From: Owenia fusiformis
Taxonomy: Eukaryota; Annelida; Polychaeta; Sabellida; Oweniidae
Assembly: GCA_903813345.2 (NCBI GenBank)
Contig: CAIIXF020000001.1
Coordinates: 17,193,915-17,257,914, forward strand
Direction of reading: 5' to 3'
Length of the DNA stretch: 64,000 nucleotides
The notes under the pieces: generated by a model
Database searches by the model: none
The model's input: only the letters and a program-made list of their open reading frames with translations
What the model was told of the DNA's origin: nothing
Made by a program: the position numbers and the translations under genes
Shown here: piece after piece, positions 1 to 12,300 of the stretch
Numbering within the stretch: the stretch's first letter is position 1
Layout of the letters: every line of letters begins with the position of its first letter

Positions 1-24
1 AGATTACCACTGAGCTATAGGACA
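1..24 (-). other. 5' end of a tRNA gene or tRNA-derived SINE, cut by the window edge
   Basis: The minus strand reads TGTCCTATAGCTCAGTGGTA, which contains a good A-box (TAGCTCAGTGGTA) after a seven-base stem-like start. The rest, including anticodon and B-box, would lie before position 1, so gene and SINE cannot be told apart. Confidence 0.3.
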
Positions 25-3000
25 AGTGAGTGAGCTAAAGAAACAAGTCTCTTCCTCTTATATCCAACCCTCTCTACATCAACAGCTTATAAGCTATATA
101 TGGAGGGAGAGATACACAGACCGACATAATGCTTGATACCTGAAATTGCAGTTTATTATGTGAAATAGGCAGTATACACACACTAACATAACATTAACTT
201 TACATTTTTTAAACTTTTTTTTTATTTATTTCTGGTCCTCGCTCCAAGCAGTATAAATATCATCTTGTGAACAGTGTGGCATCAACACTTTGATTATATT
301 GAATGAAAGCACTTTTTGAATATCACAATTCTGAGTCATTTCAACCCAGTTATCTTGCTTCTATGTATAAAACACCAACGTGCCAATAAATAATTATAAT
401 TAACTGTCAACTAAAATCAATTATCCTCAAATCACAAGGCTCCAAAATCCAGAATACCTGAATGAGGAACACATTTTGTAGCCTTGTGTTTAGAGGATGA
501 AATAAATATAATATACTAAATAAACTCTGTGAGTTCCTTTTTAGGAACCAATGCAACTCTAGATTTGATCATTTTTTCATATTCGAGAAAACAATGACTC
601 AATTGGTTTCTAGAAATCATAAGTTATGCCTGGGTCACATTTTCTCCGATCCATCGGGCGGCGCCCGGCCGATTGAGTGTTTTGTTCAATATTGTATTCA
701 ATTTTGAACGAAATACTCAATTGGCCGGGCGCTGTAGTGAAAATTGGAGAAAATGTGACCAAGGCATTGCTCATACCAAAAATGGACCCCTGGATAACAA
801 ATACAGCAGCAGTAAGCATGTATTGTACATGTAGCATACACATTGTATATGTAAGCATACAAATATTGTATATGGAAGCATACATATTGTACATGTCCAT
901 TCTCTAAATGTGAGCCTATAACATTCCAAGGTTGCCATATTGTAAATGTATACCTCAATATTGTACAAATTATACACAAAGAAAGAGTACATGTAAGGAA
1001 AATGTTTTACATGTTCTTGCTTTCTCAGATGTAGATACCTATACCGAATCTGAAAAACAAATATAATATCACTCAAAGGTATTTAAATATCAGACTCGTG
1101 TGTTAAGCACACTGCATGCAATAAACTATAAACATAAACAAAATAAAATGGGTTTCAAATATTTTCCAAAAAGTATCTAGTAATTTCAAACAAATTAACT
1201 CACTTGGTTAAATCCAAAATGAGAAATAACATTTATAAATGTAAATAAAAAGAAAATCAATCATCAAATTGTCAAGTTTCATTTGACGAAAATACTTAAA
1301 AATCAACGAAAAACTATTTTGATTACAAATGTAAAAATAATCTCAAGTGAAACTCGTAATTACCATATTTGGGCATCCTTTAAGTTGAAAGTCCCAGCCC
1401 TAAATGTCTCTAACTTAATTATTAAATCCATTTTTGTATCTTCCAGGGTGAATAAATATTTGGTGGGCATCCCTGAGAATTGACCAGTTAAATATTGTTG
1501 CACTGTGGGAACCATTAATAATAAGATGATACCAAGTAAAACAATATAATTTTACTGCATTTGACTATACAAGTAAACTACAAGTAGTAGTTATTTACAA
1601 AACTTATCACAGAGAGCAGTCTTGGCAGTTAAATAAGTTGAAATGATGTACAAAACATAAACATATATTTAGAAGGCTTATGAACTTGGCAATACCAGTG
1701 TCCTTCTCTTTTCTCAACTTTTAGGGGGAGGGGGGGGGGGGTAGAGTACAATGGATACAGCTGAGTTGAGAGTAATGGCTCAGTCAAATTTGATCTATGG
1801 CAACCATTTGGATTTGCAGCTGTAGCTTTCAAAAATCAAGAGAAATATGCAGCATAAAATATAGGGATAAGCAGTACGAAGTAGATTTATTGAAGTACAT
1901 GTAGATCTATAGAAGTAGATCTATATCAATTTTGTGAAGTTACAGCCGCCATATGCTGGCCGTAGAGCAAATGTGACAGAGGCTTAAGTTTTGAACAATA
2001 TATACTAATACAGGTATATATTTTTCGCGCTCTTCTATTCATTAATGCCTATTTTCTAAAAAGTTCAAATGTGCCAACTTTATTTCAGGATAAATGGAAT
2101 TTATAATATCCTGTTTTTTCCATTCTCATGAATTTGAATAATTTAAAACAGATTAATAACAAATTAATACACACGTTACTACATCACACTTCTGCACTTT
2201 AAGAACCAACTGTGTAGTCTAATTTAGAGACACTACTCTTTGTCTTAGCTGTGCTTTCCCTATTACTGAAACAGAATGAAATCACCTGTTCTTTTATCAG
2301 ATTCTATTTATAACTTGTTTTTATCTAAGATGAAGAAGATTTCATATAAAACTACACTACATGTTATACCATTTGCAAACTTAACAAAATAATATATAAT
2401 ATTTACTATTTAAATACTTTATATTCATTGAACATTGATTTCTTCATCACAGGTATTTTTGTTGCATGGCACAGTACTGCTTCTCAAATGTATCAAAACA
2501 AATAATCCACTTGAGTGCTTGTCATTTACAGTGTATAAAAACAAAAAGCAAATAATATCAAAGTGGTTAACAACTGCACATGACTCTAACATCTGTACAA
2601 TACATGTATCCATACAAAATATAAAATATGATTTGAACATTGTATGGGTCTTACATATACGTTTTGCAACCAGTTGTCTGATATTTCATTGTTCATTGAT
2701 GCTGATAGTTTAAACAGAATAGTGGCTATGTGGAACACCCTGACTTCACAGCTCAAACCATTTATAACACTTGTCTTATACAAATGTTTGGGTCATGTGG
2801 AAATATAAAACTAAAAAAATTATATCAACACTACAGAATGGTCCAATACTAATATCATGGTTTGTTCAGATGATATGTTTTCCCATAATCAGTGGTCATT
2901 GTGTATTAAATCTAAAGCAGGTAACTAGTAGGGTTAGGAAAGCTTCATTTCTACTGGTTTATATATGATGTGTCAATCCCCATTGTAATTAGAACTAATT

Positions 3001-3157
3001 TGGACATGTAAATCATTTCACAGCAATACTATTTTAGCAGGGACACAGAAAGGCCAACTCTTCTTCTAAAATTTTCTAGTTTTCTACCATCCTTCCAGTG
3101 ACTATGAAGGCTATTTTCTCAGGCCTTAAATTGGGTTTGCCTTTATACTATGGTTTC
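25..3157. other. Downstream flank of the OATP gene; no gene seen
   Basis: Apart from the foldback MITE at 627-766 and a G-rich tract at 1724-1741, this is AT-rich sequence with no supported gene. The OATP 3' UTR must start at 3157 and run leftward; AATAAA (minus) near 2079-2084 is one candidate end signal. Confidence 0.5.
627..766. mobile_element. 140-bp foldback MITE, copy 1
   Basis: Almost the whole element folds on itself: TGCCTGGGTCACAT at the left pairs with ATGTGACCAAGGCA at the right, and GGCGCCCGGCCGATTGAGT with its inner partner. It is flanked by TTA (624-626) and TTG (767-769), a decayed 3-bp duplication. Confidence 0.8.
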
Positions 3158-3376
3158 CTACGCAAGGGTTCCTCCATATACATCATTACTGTAGTCTCTC
3201 ACTTCTCTCCGTCCTTCATCATTTGAGCTACTATTCAACTGCCTGTTGTGAAGATATTTCAACTGTTTCTTTGTAAGGTTCAGAGGGTTTGCCTGTTGGG
3301 TCTGATCCTCCTCTGCTGTAGGAGTGGTTGCGTCAGAGACGGGTCCCCTGCCATTTCCTGCAGTGCTATCAACAGC
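3158..3376 (-). CDS. OATP exon 12: C-terminal tail and stop
   Basis: A phase-0 exon of 72 codons plus TAG, starting AVDSTAGNGRGP and ending DVYGGTLA. The composition is hydrophilic (Thr/Gln/Asn/Lys), as expected for a cytoplasmic tail. Acceptor CTTTTCCAG at 3377-3378. No family motif supports it. The case rests on position, splice site, matching phase and a 219-nt open frame ending in a stop. Confidence 0.75.
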   Translation of the reverse strand, partial: AVDSTAGNGRGPVSDATTPTAEEDQTQQANPLNLTKKQLKYLHNRQLNSSSNDEGRREVRDYSNDVYGGTLA

Positions 3377-6300
3377 CTGGAAAAGATATATACTATGAGA
3401 TTATATTGTATTTTATTTGTAGTATTGGTTCCCCTCTCCACCATCCATCCAAAATCAGAATGTGACCGAGTCTGTTATGGGAAGGGGGTAAAACAAGACT
3501 TATTATTAGAGGAGTTTCGCACAGTGTTTTTTGCTCAACACATTTACAATCTGCAGCACATTCACCAGATTTATGTGTACAGTAGTAGTTCAATTAAAAC
3601 AAGATGCTATTGTGAATATATTTTAGCCCATTATAACTTGTATAAAACCTCTCTAATGTAATGTGTGATGTTATGTTATATATGTGTTATTGTCAAATTA
3701 CCATATGTTTCTTTACTAATATGGAAATGAATGGCACTGTCGATAAATTATAGATAAAATGTGAATGATGATAATTAGGGCATGATAACTCAATATTATA
3801 TTAACTTGTCAAGATGTGCAAAATATGGATGAGATCAAAGGGGTTTACTAATTTGCCCTTGATTGTCTTTTTGTACCAAAACATAAATAAAAACATAAAT
3901 GAGCCTGTGTTAAAGATGAGATTTCAAGAGAACATTGAAAATGGTGAACATAGGTTGACTAGATACTATGGCAACACATACAATGAATGTGCGTAGTTAT
4001 ATTTTGTGCAACAAAATCTTGGCAAAATCTACAAGGCATTAACATGACAAAATGTCACCACCTCAAACAATTTGGTCAATTTAAAGCAAGTTGGAAAATA
4101 CCTTTTGACCTTAAGAAGAACTTCTGAGAACATGTAGATGATTTTGAAAAAAAAATTAGTCAATTTGAAGCAAGTTGAAAAAAGACCTTTTTGACCTTGA
4201 GAAGGTCATTGAAGGTCAAAGGTCAAATCTTAAGTCAGATATGAACTTCTGAGAACTTGTAAAGTCAAATTTGAACTTCTGAAAAGATGTAGATGATTTT
4301 GAAAAAACAAATTTGGTCAATTTGAAGCAAGTTGAAAAAAGACCTTTTTGACCTTTTTTGACCTTGAGAAGGTCATTGAAGGTCAAATGTCAAATCTAAA
4401 GTCAAATCTAAAGTCATATTTGAATTTCTGAGAACATGTAGATGATTTTGAAAAATTTTTTTAGTCAATTTGAAGCAAGTTGAAAAAAGACCTTTTTGAC
4501 CTTTTTTGACCTTGAGAAGGTCATTGAAGGTCAAATGTCAAATCTAAAGTCAAATCTAAAGTCATATTTGAATTTCTGAGAACATGTAGATGATTTTGAA
4601 AATTTTTTTTAGTCAATTTGAAGCAAGATGAAAAAATACATTTTTGACCTTTTTTGACATTGAGAAGGTCATTGAAGGTCAAATGTCAAATCTAAAGTCA
4701 GATTTGAATTTCTGAGAACGTGTAGATGATTTTGAAAAAAAAATTTAGTCAATTTGAAGCAAGTTGAAAAAAGACCTTTTTGACCTTTTTTGACTTTGAG
4801 AAGGTCATTGAAGGTCAAATGTCAAATCTTAAGTCAAATCTTAAGTCAAATCTAAAGTCAGATTTGAATTTCTGAGAACACGTAGATGATTTTGAAAATT
4901 TTTTTTAGTCAATTTGAAGCAAGTTGAAAACAGACCTTTTTTGACCTTGAGAAGGTCATTGAAGGTCAAATGTCAAATCTTGAGTCAAATCTTAAGTCAG
5001 ATTTGAATTTCTGAGAACACGTAGATGATTTTGAAAAAAAAATTCAGTCAATTTGAAGCAAGTTGAAAACAGACCTTTTTGACCTTTTTTGACCTTGAGA
5101 AGGTCATTGAAGGTCAAATGTCAAATCTAAAGTCAGATTTGAAGGTCAAATGTCAAATCTAAAGTCAGATTTGAATTTCTGAGAACATGTAGATGATTTT
5201 GAAAAAAAATTTAGTCAATGTGAAGCAAGTTGAAAAAAGACCTTTTTGACCTTGAGAAGGTCATTGAAGGTCAAATGTCAAATCTAAAGTCAGATTTGAA
5301 CTTCTGAGAACATGTAGATGATTTAGAAAAAAATTGAAGTCAGTCTAAACAGTATTTGTTAAGTTATAGGAAGTTGTAAGAAATTGTTACAGACGCCGGA
5401 CGCCAACCTCCAACCGCCGGACGCCAACCGCCGTCGCAAAAAAAACGGAGACCATAACAATATGTCACCACTTTTGGTGGTGACATAATAATAAGACATA
5501 TGCGCAGCATATCCAATTGCCTCATGGGACAGGGTTGAGAATTATAACATGTTATTTACCATAGCTCCGTCAGAGTTATTTTTAAGTTGTGTCTTCACAA
5601 TGATCCAGACACTGAGGAAGAACATCATGGCAACAAACTTCAGGCCAGCTGTAACACCTATAAAAACAAAGCATAAACTGCACTACCATGGCAACAAACT
5701 CCAAGCCACATGTTACACCTGCAATAATAAACCACATGTACACTACCATGGCAACAAACTTCAGGCCACTTGTAACACCTACAATAATAAAGCACATACT
5801 GCACCAGCATGGCATTACAAACTCCAAGCCACATGTTACACCTGCAATAATAAACCACATGTACAATACCATGGCAACAATCTCCAAGCCACATGTTACA
5901 CCTGCAATAATAAACCACAAGTAAAATACCATGGCAACAAAATTCAGACCACCTGTTACACATGCAATAATAAACCACATGCACCATGGCAACAAAATTC
6001 AGACCACCTGTTACACCTGCAATAATAAAGTACCTAAGGCCACATCATATGGCTGTAAAAAATACATACTGTTACAGCAACAAACATAATGCAAATACCT
6101 AATTTATAATGGATTTTCTATTGAATATATTGACAACCTTGGTAGTACGTATAATGACTGACTGCGAAGAATTTCTTGTATGAAGCAGTTCAACAAAATA
6201 GTGGGACAAAACTCTTTTAGAATAACAAAAAATTATTACTATTAAAGTAAAGTAAAGTTTTCGACATACCTAAATATTTGTATCTAAAGTTGACAATGTC

Positions 6301-9300
6301 ATACATCAGGCAGTTTCCATTAATGTTACACTGTTTACGCCATAGGAGGCATGTAGTGTCGATGACATTACCAAACATGATAGGAGCAGGAATGTAGCCT
6401 GGAAATACAAGACAATAAATGGTTACCAATTATGATAAAATTGTAGCCTGAATATACATGATGAGGACACATATTATGAGGACATAACATACAGCATCCT
6501 CCTAAGCAGGTATCCAGAATCCATACCTCCTTCTTCCCCCTGCTATAACATGTATAACCAATTTAGAAGCGCCCGATTAAACTGAATCATGTGATCTAAT
6601 TATGCGCAATGACTTATACATGATTTCTGTTGCAGTGTTGCGATAGCCAATCAGATTGCGAGTTCTTAATCGGGGAAATGCTAACTGCTTATAGCAGGGT
6701 GTAAAAAGAAAGAAGATATTCTGGATTTTGAAGCCCTGTGATCGGAGGATGAACATAGAGAAATATGAACTTTTGCACCATAGCATATAATATGGCCACA
6801 TAGCACAGTATTTTGTACAACAGTCAAAAGTAGTTGTAGAGAATGTCAATGGGTGTTCATTTGGGAAATTGAGTGGAGCAAATTTGAGACTTTCTGCAAG
6901 ATATGATGCTATCTAATCATAAACTGCTGCTTCAAGAAATTCTCAGGTGATGGTGACCTGAGTTTCTCGCATTCAAAGTGAAATATTGCATAACCAATTA
7001 GTTTTTGACATTTTACAATTTTTCATAGTAACTGTATTTATTAAACAGAGATACATAATATGTTAAACCTAATAAGTCCTTAGAGCTATTACAAAGCATC
7101 TTGTGTAGAACTAATTCTTTGAAATTTATCTATTTAATATCTACTTTATCTATTTATGATTAAAAAGAACTGGACAATATTTGATTGAAACATCCACTAA
7201 TCTGCCTACAAGCATGCCTAGCTGTCTATGTTGTCATGCTTAAACAATTGAAGCCTCAGAGATGAGGTCACAACCCTAGAAACCAGATATGTTTTGAAAT
7301 CAATTTTTTATTAATCCATCTTCCCACTATTTTTCCACAGCTGAAGCATCAAACTGCTACCAACTAGGGCTCTTGACATTTTCATGTTGTACAAAGATTA
7401 GTGTGTTTATAATGAGGGAGAACTAGAAAATAGAAGCCTTTATTTTTCATATGCTTTATACAATAAAGAGAAAGAATGATAGCTTGTACAGATAATTCTA
7501 AAACTGTAAAAGTGAAGAATGAATATTATCTGTTGGACTTTAAGCATGTATATTTTATAAACTTAAATCCAATAAAAAGGCCATGTCAAATTATTAAATG
7601 TTTGCCTTTTTCCTACTATATGTAAAATCAACGTGGATATACCATTATTTACCTTCATTCAGATAGCCATAAATCATGAACCACATTGCAGTACTTCGAA
7701 CAAGCCTCATATATTATAAAGTATTGTTGAACTACAACATGATATCCATCATACTCATACATGCATGTATATGAATATTGATGATAATATTGTTGTTTAA
7801 TATAAATCATCTGATCTATCATGATTTCAAGGATTTCTCTCATTTCATCTATTTAACTAGATCACAATTATATATATAGCATTGTTCATGAGAAATAGTG
7901 TGTATATACTTAAAACATAGTTCATATGATTTACAGGGGTTTGTGTGGTGGTCTTTGTGCATTTTAATAATAATTTAGTAACTGATATAAAGTAGGCTTT
8001 AATCCAGCCTTTAATCGGACATGCTTTTCATAAATGTTATTTAATCAAAAGGCATATAGTTTCTGCTGTGTTCTACTTTTGATGACCCTAGTAGTGTAAT
8101 TGAGTTTTGTTGCTTGTGTAAATGAATTACCAGAAAGAAGGTCCAATCAATGCCATTTCAGCAACCACTCCCACTTAGATCCTAGTAATGTAATAAAAAG
8201 ATGTATACTAGATTTGCATGTAAGCTGAATAATTGCAACCACTCCAAATTGACATACTTTGCTGTGTAACATTAATAATTGATGACAAGTAATCAACTTA
8301 CAGTTTTAATGAACTTACAAATTTAGAATCAATAATGGCAAATGGATATGATCACAACACTTAGTTAGCACCTATTTAATAAACAACCACAAGAAAAATT
8401 GAAGACATCCGAAATGGCCAATCAAAATTCAAGATGGCTGCCAAAATATATTTCAGAAACACTGAAATGAAAAATTTGCTATATGAACACAGAAATGTAT
8501 TCATAAAAACACCTAGAAGGGACACGAGAATACACGATGATCGTAATAATGACCACATCATGACCATCCAACCAGCATAATATAATATCCTCCTACATAG
8601 TGACAAAAAACAACAAGAACCAGACTTCTACAAAACTTTCAAGGAGCTTGACAAGAAGGCTCAGACAATATTATTTTAGAATGTATGATTATGAAGTGTC
8701 AGAGGTATATGTAGGGGTGTTATGATAGCTTGCATTTTATGAGAATGAGAAATGTATGTTTTGATACATTCTTGATACCCGCATCAATAAAATAAAAAGA
8801 TTAATTTCCCAGCATCAAACTGTATTCTGCAGATTCTACTCCTACTGACTCAGTGTTGAAGAGATGTTAATATTCTGAGAAATGCAATCACGATTGTAAA
8901 TTAGCATGATCAATGGCTTAAGCAAACAGTATTTCCCTAGACCCTACTGTTTCATCCTGAGAAAATTATATTCCAGTAGAGTTCATTTTGGATTAATCAG
9001 TAACTGCTCTTGTGTAGGTGTAGTGCACTGGCAGAGGTTAGAAGAGAAGTGATTGGCACTGAAATCAATACATCTAAGCAGTATATACCTTTGACAGTGA
9101 CTTCCTCAGGTACTCAATCAATTGTAATAAGAATCAAATCACCGACCAAAATTAGACTCAAAAATGTTCATCCATTATATACTGAATATCAAAATCCAAA
9201 CGAGAACAACATGTGTCTTTAATAAATTCTATAATAAGGATATGAAACTTGGTTTCGGTATTTTGAAATTTTGATTTAGGGCATTTGTGGAATAAACAAG

Positions 9301-12300
9301 TATACAATTACAATTAAAACTTATTGGGTCATTATATTTGAAGTAGAAATACTTTGCTATACAATGATGACATTTAGAAAATGTGAATCAAATAGCAATG
9401 AATTCTGGTATGCCAATAAGTTAAGTGGTCTGAAACTTTATCACTTTATTATGCTCATTGTTGATTACCTTATGATAGATGATGTTGATAACAAATCTGC
9501 TTATATTACATATTGAGGCATAAAATGATATTGTATATTAAAGATCTCGTTTTTTACTTTGTAGCGAACAAATATCAGATATTCAAAAGGGCCTATGATA
9601 AATTTGTTTGCAAGGTGTCTGAAATCTTATTCTTAAAGTAACTTACAGGAATGGGAAAATTAACATGTTATACATTTTCTTTGTGAACATTTCTTGTACT
9701 GTATATTTCATGTCAGTGCATGTATTAATAGTACTGTACTATTATGAGAATTGAAAACTGTAAAAAATCTAATGTGGCTTTGTACGACAATGTCTGAGTG
9801 CTCATGATTGTTCACCACTGATTGCTGATTGTCTTTTAATGCTATAAACTGTCCATTTTAGAAGCTTTTAAAATGTAACATGATTCATGTTAAATGGAAC
9901 TGATTTGTATGAATCATACATAAAGAGGTACTGTGCTGTCGTCAATTGCTCAAAACAATGACTGCCATTCTGCAATAAGTACTGATGCAAGTATGATTAT
10001 GCTGTTGATCGAATGTTAAACCTTTTACCCATTTACCTATGGTTTGATAGAGTTTTTGCCACAAACAATTCTATAATACAATTCTAAGATAATCTGCGGG
10101 CTGTCGTATGATTCTTAGCTTTTTTCGTACAAAAACATTTTGTGGATTCCACTGGTTGTTTATTAAATTTTGTATTCCCCAGTGTCTCTCTCTATATTAG
10201 AGTTGTTTCAAACTCGCCGACTTCGACAACAGAGTCCCGACACCGACTTGGTTACTGTAAATCGATACTGTAATTATGCATTTTCAAAGTTTATTTTTGA
10301 GGTTAATATCTACCTAATTCAATTGGATTGTTTCAAGCTTCCGACTATGGAACACGAAATGATATTTGTTGACTATATAATCAGAGGGACATAATATTCT
10401 GTTATGTATTCACTGGGTTTTTATTATTAATATATAATAATAATGATCATACAAGTGTGGTAAAGCTAATCTGACGATTCTGAGGAGGAAATACTAATGC
10501 CAAGTCCTGTAATAATTTTGGGCATTTTTTTCAATAGAAATCTTTCTTGGGATTTTAAAACTCTTCTGTGGAGTTCAGTTAGTGTCTCTGTTTTCTTCTT
10601 CTTTTTCTTCTTTGTTGGAACTGCGAGTTCCTCATCATGACCACTCGACATATTATGTGCGATATTATCCCGGAAATCGTCCATCTGCTGATCGTCATCC
10701 TCATTAAAAATGGTGACGTTTTTGTCTTGAGTTGACGTACTTGCAGTTGCAGCTTGGGTCTGGGCTTTTGTAGACTTTGGGGTCGGGTTTTTTACAGGCT
10801 TTGGGGTTGGGGCTTCCACAGGATTGGGAGTCTTCGCTTTGGTAGGCTGGGGGCAGGGTTTTTCCGCAAACCTCATTTCCATTTTCTTAACATCATCAAT
10901 AGCCAATCTGAAACACAAGTCGGATAAAATTTTTATAAATAAGCAAAATCAAACTGAAATTTGAAAGTCTAGTAAATAATAGTACTAAAAAGAATGAAAA
11001 AACCCTGAAATCTCTTACTGAATTTCTGTATCTTTGACAACTTCCTTTCCTGTAACCAACTTCCCAAGCTTTGTAGAAAGACGGGTCTGTAGCTGATCAT
11101 AGCTTGTTTGTTTGTAGTAACTCGACGTGTCTTCTGTTAGAAGATGGAGATTGTCTTTGATGGTATCGACAATTTCTGTCCAACAACATGGATGCACCAA
11201 GTAGCTTCTTAGTAAAAGTAAAACTTCTGGTTTCGAAAAGAAAACCTTTCGTTTTCTTTTTGTCAAGAGCGTAGGTTCTGAAACAGATATAAATTCAGTA
11301 ATAAGGCTGCTGTAAGGCGAACGCGTGCTTTGATTTGCACAGTGTCATGTTTATTCTTCACAGCTAACGTGCCATTCAAACCCTGTAAAATGTTAAGCCC
11401 CACAGAGTACGTAGTTTTTATAATATTGTGGGATATACATGTAGTTTCTGATTTCATTGAATAAATAAACGAAACAGTAAACACGTACTGTTTTGAAATA
11501 TTTAGAAAAAGCTGTACGATGCCTGTAAGTATATGAACGTACATATTTGTTTGCTAATTAGTCAAGTAACTTACCTTTGCTTACAGTTTTCGAAGCCATG
11601 TTACTCGTGTACTATCGTAAGAAGGTTGTGACACACCAGTGCACAAGTCAAGTAAATATATGAACGCATACGCATAGACACGTGTCACTGCCAAATACTC
11701 AGCGATGCACAAACTTGTCTCATGTTATGCCTGGGTCACATAGGCTCCGATCCATCGGTGGCGCCCGGCGGATTGAGTGTTTTGTTCAATATTGTATTCA
11801 ATTTTGAACAAAATACTCAACCGGCCGGGCGCCGTCGTGAAAATCAGAGCAAATGTGACCAAGGCATTACTTGAAAAAATCGTAGTTATAGGACCGAATG
11901 AAGCGTATTGGCTCTGGGCTTAAACAATGCCGTTACTGTAAATCAATTGCAAATTAAATTAGACCTTATGTAAAACGTGTAGTCTATCGTCTAATGATAA
12001 ATGAAATAAACCTGAAAACCATTAAATGATGAATATTTGTCGAATATGCATTGGAATTTATCTAGAGATATTGCATGGTAAGTAATCAGTTTATCCGCAA
12101 AAATAAACTTTGAAAATACATAATTACAGTATCGATTTACAGTAACCAAGTCGGTGTCGGGACTCTGTTGTCGAAGTCGGCGAGTTTGAAACAACTCTAC
12201 TACTCAGGTTTCCTAACATGAAAACAAAAACTATTTCAAACATATCAGTTTCATTTTATTCATCATTCAAAATCAGTTTAGAAGCATCTATAAATATAAG

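Larger units (their letters stand above)
10200..12197. mobile_element. 2-kb DNA transposon with 100-bp TIRs carrying one SANT/Myb-like gene
   Basis: Terminal inverted repeats 10200-10299 and 12098-12197 match at 99 of 100 positions and start GAGTTGTTTCAAACTCGCC. Both are flanked by TA, which may be a TA target duplication, but TA is palindromic and so could equally be part of the repeat. The TIRs are rich in CGAC words (five in the first ~45 bp), striking in this AT-rich DNA and plausible protein-binding sites. Inside lies one intact three-exon gene with its own polyadenylation signal and no transposase, so the copy is non-autonomous. Near-identical TIRs argue for recent insertion. It lies in OATP intron 9. 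A 139-bp foldback MITE has inserted in it at 11728-11866. Confidence 0.85.

Noticed and set aside
3248-3661. 137-codon plus-strand ORF
   Set aside because: Antisense to OATP exon 12 and its flanking intron; no domain, and the minus-strand reading is explained by splice sites.
5549-6025. 158-codon plus-strand repetitive ORF
   Set aside because: Antisense reading of the exon 11 tandem array; periodic because the DNA is.
8376-8660. Purine-rich stretch resembling a decayed coding region
   Set aside because: Frames are broken by many stops and no reverse transcriptase or transposase motif could be read.
10170-10394. Plus-strand ORF at the left transposon end, and its twin at 11991-12194 minus
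   Set aside because: Both are the same reading of the 100-bp terminal inverted repeat; the shared peptide only reflects the TIR.
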